From the NCBI RefSeq assembly GCF_015680705.1, contig NZ_JADNYP010000004.1, forward strand, positions 267,813 through 331,812: DNA of 64,000 nucleotides, read 5' to 3'. This document shows, piece after piece, positions 25,256-31,462 of the stretch; position 1 is the first letter of the stretch, and every line of letters begins with the position of its first letter. The DNA comes from Pseudomonas fulva. GTDB taxonomy: Bacteria > Pseudomonadota > Gammaproteobacteria > Pseudomonadales > Pseudomonadaceae. The position numbers were made by a program, and so were the translations under genes. The notes under the pieces were generated by a model. The model was given only the letters and a program-made list of their open reading frames with translations. It searched no databases and was not told the DNA's origin.

Positions 25256-26266
25256 ATGATTCGTCGACTCCTCCTGCTAGGCGTGGTCACCCTCGTCGCC
25301 ATGAAGCTCGCCGGCTGCGCGAGCGGACCGCTGAAACCGGAAGAACGTGCCCGGCTCGCCGCAAAGACTTTCGTGGTCACCGGTGCCTCCAGCGGCATCG
25401 GCCGTGGCGTCGCCCTGGAACTGGCGCGCAGCGGCGCCAATGTAGTGGTGGCCGCGCGCCGCACGGCAGCGCTCGAATCGCTGGCGCGGCAGATCAGGAC
25501 AGCAGGCGGCACGCCGCTGGTGGTCACCACCGATGTCGCCGACAGCGCGCAGATGCAGCGCCTGGCGCAACAGGCCATGCAGCACTTCGGACAGATTCAT
25601 GGCTGGATCAACAATGCCGGCGTGGTGGCCATCGGGCGCTTCGAGGACATTCCCCTGGAAGACCACCAGCGTCTTTTGGACATCAACCTCAAAGGCACCG
25701 TCATCGGCAGCCATCTGGCCATGAAACAGTTTCGCCAGCAGCGTTTCGGCGTTCTAGTCAACGTGGCCTCCATCGACAGCGAAGTGCCTCACACCTACCA
25801 AGCGTCCTATTCGGCGTCCAAGGCCGGCGTGCTGAGCCTGGGGCGCGTACTCAACCAGGAACTGCGATTGCATGGGCCCGACGACGTCCACGTGGTCACG
25901 GTGTTGCCCTGGGCGCTGGACACCCCGCTGTGGGACCACGCCGCGAGCTATACCGGCCATCAGCCACAGCTGCCCACCATGGACGGACCGGAGAAGGCGG
26001 TCAACGCCATCGTCCGGGCGCTGCTCGCACCCAAGGAAGAAATCACCGTGGGCTACAAGGCCAAGCTGGCCTATTGGAACCACCGGCTCGCGCCCGACCT
26101 GAACGAATACTTCACGGCGCGTGCGCTTCGCCAGGTCGAGGTGCAGAGGAACCCGCCCGCCCCGGCCACGTCCGGCAACCTGCACCACCCCGTCGAGGCC
26201 GGCCAGGACGTGTCTGGTGGGATCCGCGAGCGGATGAAACGGCAGGAACAGGCAACGCAACCCTGA
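25256..26266 (+). CDS. Short-chain dehydrogenase with lipoprotein signal peptide
   Basis: Protein of 336 residues. Residues 1-21 form a signal peptide ending in the lipobox LAGC (Cys21), predicting export, lipidation and membrane anchoring; Ala-Ser after the Cys would not act as a simple inner-membrane retention signal. The rest is a classical SDR: TGASSGIG (42-49), NNAG (119-122), catalytic Ser172, Tyr185 and Lys189 (YSASK). All catalytic residues are intact. The C-terminal tail (about 290-336) is Pro/Arg-rich. How an NAD(P)-dependent fold would obtain cofactor outside the cytoplasm is unclear; alternatively the hydrophobic N-terminus simply anchors it. The DUF2934 gene follows by 14 nt. Confidence 0.85.
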   Translation: MIRRLLLLGVVTLVAMKLAGCASGPLKPEERARLAAKTFVVTGASSGIGRGVALELARSGANVVVAARRTAALESLARQIRTAGGTPLVVTTDVADSAQMQRLAQQAMQHFGQIHGWINNAGVVAIGRFEDIPLEDHQRLLDINLKGTVIGSHLAMKQFRQQRFGVLVNVASIDSEVPHTYQASYSASKAGVLSLGRVLNQELRLHGPDDVHVVTVLPWALDTPLWDHAASYTGHQPQLPTMDGPEKAVNAIVRALLAPKEEITVGYKAKLAYWNHRLAPDLNEYFTARALRQVEVQRNPPAPATSGNLHHPVEAGQDVSGGIRERMKRQEQATQP

Positions 26267-26280
26267 CAGGAGGCTTCACC

Positions 26281-26481
26281 ATGATCGATGACCAGAAGAT
26301 TCGTGAGCGTGCGTACGAGCTGTGGGAGCTGGCCGGGAAACCGGACGGCGCGGAGCAAGAGCACTGGCGCCAGGCGGTCGAGCAACTCAAGGCCGAGCAG
26401 CAGCCACCGGGGGCGAACCGCGTGGACTCGGTATCCGGCGCGACTCAGTCCGGCGTACCGCTGACCACCGGCGACCAGTGA
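26281..26481 (+). CDS. DUF2934 small protein
   Basis: A 66-residue protein with a DUF2934 motif: IRERAYELWELAGKPDGAEQEHWRQA, where Trp and the helical DG-x-EHW turn are typical of this short domain found in stress and plant-associated bacteria. The function is unknown. The ATG at 26281 is preceded by a strong AGGAGG site, 15 nt after the SDR stop, so it is co-transcribed with the SDR. A GC-rich hairpin terminator follows, ending the two-gene unit. Confidence 0.85.
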   Translation: MIDDQKIRERAYELWELAGKPDGAEQEHWRQAVEQLKAEQQPPGANRVDSVSGATQSGVPLTTGDQ

Positions 26482-26494
26482 CCGCGGCGATCCC

Positions 26495-26526
26495 AGGCGC
26501 GGCCCCATCCGGGGTCGCGCCTGTTT
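26495..26526 (+). terminator. Rho-independent-like terminator after the SDR-DUF2934 unit
   Basis: Twelve-base stem (26495-26506 with 26511-26522, one G-U pair), ATCC loop, followed by GTTT. It sits 13 nt after the DUF2934 stop. Confidence 0.65.
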
Positions 26527-26635
26527 CATGGGCCCGCTTGGCGACTGGCGAGTTAGCGCGTGGCGCGTCTGGTCGCGGCCTCGATGGCTGCCTAGAATAG
26601 GCGGCTCTCACTGTCATTGACTCAAGGTATCGCGC

Positions 26636-27268
26636 ATGAACGAACTGGCGCTGCTGCTCGCCTTCATCACGGCCGCCACGGTGTTGACCATCACCCCGGG
26701 GGTCGATACGGCCATGGTGCTCAGGGCCGCCGCGCTCGGTGGACGCACGCCCGCGCTGATGGCCTCGCTCGGTATCGCGCTGGGCTGCCTGGCCTGGGGT
26801 GGCGCGGTGTCGTTGGGGCTGGGCGCGTTGCTGCACGCCTGTGAAACTGCCTACACGCTGCTCAAGCTGGTGGGCGCGGCCTACCTGTTCTGGCTGGGCA
26901 CCAGGCTCCTGCTCAAACCTAGGACAGCGCTGGCCGAAGGCCAGACTGCGCAGGACGCGAAGCAAGGGCTCGATGCCTTCGTGCGGGGCCTGCTCACCAA
27001 CCTGCTCAACCCCAAGGTCGGAGTCTTCTATGTGACCTTCCTGCCACAATTCGTCCCGGCAGGTGCCAGCGTGGCTGGGCACTCGTTCCTTCTCGCCGCG
27101 CTGCATGTGTTGCTGACGCTGGCCTGGTTCGCCATCCTGGTGGCGGCCACCGTGCCGCTCAGTGGCTGGTTGCAGCGTCCTGCCGCGATGAAGACCCTCG
27201 ATCGGCTGACCGGGGGCGTGTTCCTGGCCTTCGGCCTCAAGCTCGCCGCCTCGTCCAGGGCCGGCTGA
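26636..27268 (+). CDS. LysE/RhtB-family exporter
   Basis: Inner-membrane protein of 210 residues, the standard size of LysE/RhtB amino acid exporters, with about six hydrophobic helices. The N-terminal ITPGVDTAMVLRAAALGGR fits the conserved TPGP-type signature, and NLLNPKVGVFYVTFLPQFV is the second conserved RhtB motif. Likely role is export of an amino acid or related metabolite; the substrate cannot be inferred. It is a single gene with its own upstream region (155 nt) and converges on the ferritin-like genes. Confidence 0.93.
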   Translation: MNELALLLAFITAATVLTITPGVDTAMVLRAAALGGRTPALMASLGIALGCLAWGGAVSLGLGALLHACETAYTLLKLVGAAYLFWLGTRLLLKPRTALAEGQTAQDAKQGLDAFVRGLLTNLLNPKVGVFYVTFLPQFVPAGASVAGHSFLLAALHVLLTLAWFAILVAATVPLSGWLQRPAAMKTLDRLTGGVFLAFGLKLAASSRAG

Positions 27269-27275
27269 GGCAGCC

Positions 27276-27310
27276 GGTACAGCCGCCTCGACGCCCGCCC
27301 CGGCTGTACC
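27276..27310. terminator. Bidirectional stem-loop between convergent genes
   Basis: Perfect 10-bp inverted repeat GGTACAGCCG / CGGCTGTACC (27276-27285 and 27301-27310) in the 83-bp gap between the LysE-type gene and the ferritin-like gene. No U-tract on either strand. Confidence 0.5.
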
Positions 27311-27351
27311 TGCATGCTGCACCCGCGTGACTCAGCCAAGCGGCCCCCGGT

Positions 27352-28074
27352 TCAACTCAACTGCTCGAGCAAGTCCTCGCGGATCAGTCGGCGAACCGTG
27401 GCTTCATGCTCCTGCTCCTGAGCGAAGGCATGCTCGAAGCGCTTGGCGATCAGCGGATGACCACCTTGCCTGGCCATCTCGATCAACAGTTCCCAGGCCG
27501 CGTTGTCCTCCAGTTCGATGGTGAGGATCGCGCCCATGCACTGCGAGACCGTGGTGCGCGGATCGGTGAGCACCTGCATGACCCCGAGCGCCTTGACCGC
27601 CGCCACGTCGGCGCAGGGCGTGACGCTGGTAGGATCGCCGCCGAGGGTCTCGATGGCCTCGCGCACCAGGTGCATGTGCTCCAGCTCCTGGGCCTGGATG
27701 CGGCGCAGGACCTGGATCAGCGCCGAGTCGGCACCGGCCGCGCTGCTTGCCTTGGCGACCATCGCTTCGTACAGGCGAACCCCGGTGCGCTCGAAGGCCA
27801 GCCGCTCGCCCAGCTTGTCCAGCAGCACCTCGGGCTGCTTGCCGCGGGCTTCGTCGAACTTGCTCTTGAGCATCCCCTTGATCGAGCCGGGTACCGGCAC
27901 GCTGCCCACCAGGTCGGCCTCGCGAATGGCCCGCTCGCGCTCATCGGTGATGTCGCTGACGTCCCCCGGCAGGTCCGCCGGGAACAGGCGGGTCGCTTCG
28001 ACCAGGCGCGCGGTATCGTCGGGCGACAGCTGCGCGCCCGTGCGGTTGTGGCCCAACTTCACTTGATCGCTCAT
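27352..28074 (-). CDS. Ferritin-like diiron protein, 240 aa
   Basis: Predicted four-helix ferritin-like protein of 240 residues. A plausible diiron set is visible: Glu95 (AFERTG), Glu130xxHis133 (QELEHMH), Glu187/Glu189 (TIELED) and Glu220xxHis223 (QEQEH). This fits the broad rubrerythrin/bacterioferritin-like superfamily, but I cannot name an activity (peroxide reduction, iron handling or none). The ATG at 28074 overlaps the stop of the upstream 392-aa ferritin-like gene (ATGA), so the two are translationally coupled. E. coli yciE/yciF are stress-induced ferritin-like genes beside the KGG gene yciG; a KGG gene lies 3 kb away here. Confidence 0.85.
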   Translation of the reverse strand: MSDQVKLGHNRTGAQLSPDDTARLVEATRLFPADLPGDVSDITDERERAIREADLVGSVPVPGSIKGMLKSKFDEARGKQPEVLLDKLGERLAFERTGVRLYEAMVAKASSAAGADSALIQVLRRIQAQELEHMHLVREAIETLGGDPTSVTPCADVAAVKALGVMQVLTDPRTTVSQCMGAILTIELEDNAAWELLIEMARQGGHPLIAKRFEHAFAQEQEHEATVRRLIREDLLEQLS

Positions 28075-29249
28075 GGCTGCTCTCCCTCGATGCTGTTGAG
28101 TTCCCCACCGGCGTGCCAGGTGTAGCCGGCCGATGCCACGTTGGTAGGTACTCCCTGGCTGTTGAGCTGCTGGCGATAGTCGAGCGAGGCGCGACTCTCG
28201 CGGCTCTTGTCCACATAGTCGATGCCGTGGGCACGCAGGTCGACTTCCTTGGACAGCACCTCGCGCACGAACTCGCGCTGGCTCTTGAAGCGGATCATCG
28301 GCGGCAGTGGGCCGGCAAGCACTTCGGCGGGATCGCGGCGCTCGTGTTTCTTGAACAACTCGCAAGCCAGGTTAAGGTGCCCCAGCTCATAGTCGAGGAA
28401 ACGCTCCCACAACAGCTTCAGCCGTGGATTTTCCTCCTGCTCGACGCAACTGGCGTAGGTGTAGACCTCCATCGCTTCATGGATCAGCCACTTTTCCATG
28501 AAGCTCTCGCCAGGGTCCTGCAGCGACCCGTACTGGGTGACGTGCTGCTCCTCCACCGAGGCGATCTCGGCGTACAATGCCCGTGCCACGGGATCGGCGA
28601 ACAGGGGCCCGATATTCATGTAGTAGTCGTGGGTCTGGTACTCGGCACCGGTGATCAGCGCGGCATGGATCTTGGTGATCAGCGCCGCCTGGTCCTTGTG
28701 GTAGTGGTCGCGCAGGTCGTCCGCCGGGACCCGGTGGTGTTCGCTGGTCGGGCGTCCGGGAATGATGTCGGTATAGCCCTGCAGAATGGTATTGGCATCC
28801 TTGCCCTCGAGCCGGTCGAGCATCGCCGCGTAGCGGTACAAGTGATCGAAGTCTTCCAGCAGGCCGAAGCGGTAGGTCTGCGCCTGGTAGGGGTCCGGTT
28901 CGTTCTGGGCGACCGCGGCGGTGACTTCGATGGCCACCTGCTCGTAGGCCACCGTGGTTTCCAGGGGCGAATGGTCGGCCGACAAGAGCCAGTTGATCGC
29001 GGTCATCTGGTGCTGCTCGACGCGCCGGATCTGTGCCAGAGGCAATTGCAGGGCCTTGTTGAATCGCGCGCCAAAATGCTTCAGGCGCAGGGCATCGGAT
29101 TCGACGCCGTTCATCAGGATCACCCTCACCCGGGTAAAGGCATCGTCATCGAGCTTGCTGATAGGCTTGCCAGCCAACTCGCGCCAGGTGAACGTCTGTT
29201 TGTCCAAGGGCGTGCCCTTGTTGTCCAGCAGGTTGTCGATCTTGCTCAT
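28071..29249 (-). CDS. Ferritin-like protein, 392 aa, possibly a double four-helix bundle
   Basis: Protein of 392 residues, first gene of a coupled pair. The C-terminal half carries a classic ferritin-like diiron pattern: Glu228, Glu233xxHis236 (VEEQH), His257-Glu258/Glu261 and Glu288xxHis291 (YELGH). The N-terminal half has a looser set (Glu50, Glu78/His80, Glu103/Glu108, Glu132 and His136), suggesting an internal duplication in which one bundle may have lost metal. The C-terminal 100 residues are unlike ferritins. The ATG at 29249 was chosen from the helical start MSKIDNLLDNKG. Function unknown; a stress or oxidative role is inferred from the neighbourhood. Confidence 0.8.
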   Translation of the reverse strand: MSKIDNLLDNKGTPLDKQTFTWRELAGKPISKLDDDAFTRVRVILMNGVESDALRLKHFGARFNKALQLPLAQIRRVEQHQMTAINWLLSADHSPLETTVAYEQVAIEVTAAVAQNEPDPYQAQTYRFGLLEDFDHLYRYAAMLDRLEGKDANTILQGYTDIIPGRPTSEHHRVPADDLRDHYHKDQAALITKIHAALITGAEYQTHDYYMNIGPLFADPVARALYAEIASVEEQHVTQYGSLQDPGESFMEKWLIHEAMEVYTYASCVEQEENPRLKLLWERFLDYELGHLNLACELFKKHERRDPAEVLAGPLPPMIRFKSQREFVREVLSKEVDLRAHGIDYVDKSRESRASLDYRQQLNSQGVPTNVASAGYTWHAGGELNSIEGEQP

Positions 29250-29456
29250 CACGCGATCTCCGTCATCTGTGGTCACGGCTCGGGAGTGGGACCTCTGTTC
29301 CCCGTCGACTCGGAGCGTTCGGGCATGACACAACGGGATCGACCAACGGTGGGCAGCGCTTGTCGGTTGCCTGGCTTTTTTTCCAACCCTCGGCGCTTCT
29401 GCCTGTCTGCATGGAATAGGCAATTACCTGCGCACGACCGCGCAATGGGGGACACC

Positions 29457-29723
29457 ATGCAGGAACAGGATCGCAACACCGCACTCACAGCCTGGCGACT
29501 CCTGCTCGAGGACGACAGCTATCGTCTCGACTGGCCGGACGACTACTACAGGACGCTGATGACCCGCGCCGACGAGCTGGTGCTGAGCCAGCTGATCTCG
29601 CTGGAGGACTGGCAGCTGCTCAAGGACGCCGCCGACACCGCGCTGGACTATACCCGCGCGTCCCTCGAGCGGCAGCAGCGCGACCGCCTCAACACCGCGA
29701 CCCTGAAACTGCCCGGCGCCTGA
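29457..29723 (+). CDS. Small hypothetical protein, 88 aa
   Basis: An 88-residue acidic protein (MQEQDRNTALTAWRLLLEDD) with no recognised domain; predicted mostly helical, rich in Leu/Trp/Tyr in the first half. The ATG at 29457 has GGGGGA immediately upstream; another in-frame ATG at 29445 is possible. It is divergent from the ferritin-like pair across a 207-bp gap, which suggests shared regulation. Codon bias matches neighbouring genes, so it is probably a real gene. Confidence 0.65.
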   Translation: MQEQDRNTALTAWRLLLEDDSYRLDWPDDYYRTLMTRADELVLSQLISLEDWQLLKDAADTALDYTRASLERQQRDRLNTATLKLPGA

Positions 29724-29896
29724 CGGCCAGGCCGGCCGGAGCTGATCGGCATCGCACCCGACGCCGATCCTCGACGATCGGTTGTACGTTCCAGAACACT
29801 TTGTATAGCGCTAGCGACCATTCATCACAGCGGATACTCAGCTGGCCCATGGCCACCTGGTCGACAAGGCGATCATCCTGTCGACCAGGAGCCGTC

Positions 29897-30367
29897 ATGC
29901 AGACCACTGACCGGATGAATGCAAGCCCCACGGATGCCTTCGAGCAAAATGGCCAGGTATTCTGGCGGCTGGCCTCTACCCTGATCGATGCCGTGCACGA
30001 AGGCCAATCCCGCCTGCCGGCGCAAGCCCGCGACCAGGTCCTGGCCCTGATCGTCGACCTGTGTAGCGCCAGGCCCGACAGCGAACAACGCCTGGCGCAC
30101 CTTTTCCTTGAACTGGAAGAGGCTAATGTCCTGACCCGTCACGCTGCCCAGCGCCTGGGCAGCGTGACGGGGCGCCTCGAACGGCTGGTCAGGCAGTGCA
30201 GTCGATCCTGTAGCCACTTCTATATCCGCAAGGCGTACTACCTGGGCCTCCCCAGCGATGGCTATCTGTGCGTGGCCTGTGGCCAGCTGCGAGCGCAAGG
30301 GCAATGGCCAGCGTTCGATCGCCGAAGCGACCCTGACCAGCCGTTGAGCAAGGCCGGCCGCAGCTGA
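29897..30367 (+). CDS. Hypothetical protein with CxxxC...CxxC motif, 156 aa
   Basis: Protein of 156 residues starting at an ATG with a good AGGAG site (29897). The N-terminal two thirds look helical; the C-terminal part has CSRSC about 22 residues before CVAC (from YLCVACGQL), which would suit a zinc ribbon or knuckle. No family was recognised. It follows the 88-aa gene by 173 nt on the same strand and precedes the MITE-like element. Possible roles in stress regulation are guesswork. Confidence 0.65.
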   Translation: MQTTDRMNASPTDAFEQNGQVFWRLASTLIDAVHEGQSRLPAQARDQVLALIVDLCSARPDSEQRLAHLFLELEEANVLTRHAAQRLGSVTGRLERLVRQCSRSCSHFYIRKAYYLGLPSDGYLCVACGQLRAQGQWPAFDRRSDPDQPLSKAGRS

Positions 30368-30474
30368 GCCGGTCGCGCAAGCGCAGCCTATCGAAACGAT
30401 TGGGAAAGTTTTCTGGCGTCCGTATCGCAGCCAAGTGAATCTAACGCTGTCGCACGGTGTCTATCGTGGCGTCA

Positions 30475-30635
30475 CTAGGCTTTGTACGAAAAGTTGCCGA
30501 GCGGCGATCAGGCAAGGCGAAAACAGGCGAGCAACGGCCGGGGTCGCGCTCGACTTCACTGGTTGTAATGAACATTTCGAGCCTGTTTTCAACGTAGCCT
30601 GATCGTCGCGCAGGCACTTTTCGTACAGAGCCTAG
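30475..30635. mobile_element. MITE-like palindromic element, 161 bp
   Basis: Imperfect inverted repeat spanning the whole element. Terminal 20-mers 30475-30494 and 30616-30635 match at 19 of 20 positions and include GTACGAAAAGT; inner blocks CGATCAGGC (30505-30513 / 30597-30605) and GAAAACAGGC (30519-30528 / 30581-30590) pair around the same centre (30555). Both ends read CTAG, compatible with a short target duplication or insertion in a CTAG site. There is no coding capacity. It lies 107 nt after the Cys-rich gene and 88 nt before the receiver-domain gene. Confidence 0.75.
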
Positions 30636-30723
30636 ATCTGGGGGCCTGCCTGAAGGGCCCACTGCCAAGCGATGGATCGCATCGTCGTTATCCGTGGGAG
30701 AGGCGCGCCGCGCTTGCTGCAAC

Positions 30724-31131
30724 ATGAACCTGACTACCGAAACCACCGCTTCTCCCCGCGTCCTGCTGGTCGAAGACGAACCGAGCCTGCGCGAGCTGGT
30801 CACCATGGCGCTGGAAGAACTCGGTGCGAACGTCACCGCCGTCGCGACCGCTGACGAAGGCGCCGCCATCCTCGCCCAGCAGACCTGGACCTTGCTGCTG
30901 ACCGATGTCAGGACGCCTGGCGTGCTCGACGGGCTCGAGCTGGCCTGCCTGGCCCGGCGGCAGAAGCCTTGCCTGAACATCGTGGTCATGAGTGGTTACC
31001 ACAACAATCTGAGCGCGCCATTGCCACCGGATGTCGAGTTTCTGGCCAAGCCATGGTCGCTCAAGGACTTCAATGCCCTGGTAAGCGCGCAGTTCCACGC
31101 GCGCCAATCCGGCGACTTCCATCTGGCTTGA
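30724..31131 (+). CDS. Stand-alone response regulator receiver domain
   Basis: CheY-like protein of 135 residues with only a REC domain. The acidic pocket Glu17-Asp18-Glu19 (LLVEDEPSL), phosphoacceptor Asp61 (LLLTDVRTPG), Ser90 and Lys109 (FLAKPW) are all present, so phosphorylation should work. No output domain and no histidine kinase is nearby, so the partner is unknown. The ATG at 30724 was chosen because REC strands begin after about ten residues; 31 nt longer in-frame start is possible. The MITE-like element ends 88 nt upstream and may supply or disturb its promoter. Confidence 0.9.
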   Translation: MNLTTETTASPRVLLVEDEPSLRELVTMALEELGANVTAVATADEGAAILAQQTWTLLLTDVRTPGVLDGLELACLARRQKPCLNIVVMSGYHNNLSAPLPPDVEFLAKPWSLKDFNALVSAQFHARQSGDFHLA

Positions 31132-31236
31132 CCCTTGCGCGGTCCGTTGGTCGGGCAAGCGGACCCCTGTTGCGCGCATGAGACTCCAACCAGACGAGAC
31201 AGGTGCTCGTTCATCGTTTGAGACGGAGGTTTACCC

Positions 31237-31407
31237 ATGAGCAAGCGACATCAATCAGGCGGTTTTTCCGACGATCCGCAAAAAATCCATGATGCGGGCA
31301 GCAAGGGTGGCTCGAACCAGGACATCAAGAACACCAGGGCCGAGAAGGCCCGCATAGGTGGGCAGCATAGCAATGGCGGTACCGACAGGCGCAGTGGCCG
31401 CACCTGA
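31237..31407 (+). CDS. KGG-domain stress protein (YciG-like), 56 aa
   Basis: Small hydrophilic protein MSKRHQSGGFSDDPQKIHDA... with an AGSKGG motif and a second RIGGQ repeat, the pattern of KGG (stress-induced bacterial acidophilic repeat) proteins such as E. coli YciG/ConD and B. subtilis GsiB. These are usually under general stress control (RpoS or SigB). GGAGG lies upstream of the ATG. At 56 codons it is easily missed by annotation. A perfect GC hairpin follows 14 nt after the stop. Confidence 0.9.
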   Translation: MSKRHQSGGFSDDPQKIHDAGSKGGSNQDIKNTRAEKARIGGQHSNGGTDRRSGRT

Positions 31408-31420
31408 CATCGGGCGCTGC

Positions 31421-31441
31421 GGGGGGCGCGCTGCGCCCCCC
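31421..31441. terminator. Perfect GC-rich hairpin between KGG gene and YcaO gene
   Basis: Nine-base perfect stem GGGGGGCGC / GCGCCCCCC with a 3-nt loop, between convergent genes. Symmetric, so it may terminate both; neither side has a U-tract. Confidence 0.6.
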
Positions 31442-31462
31442 ATTCAACCGACCTGAGACCGG

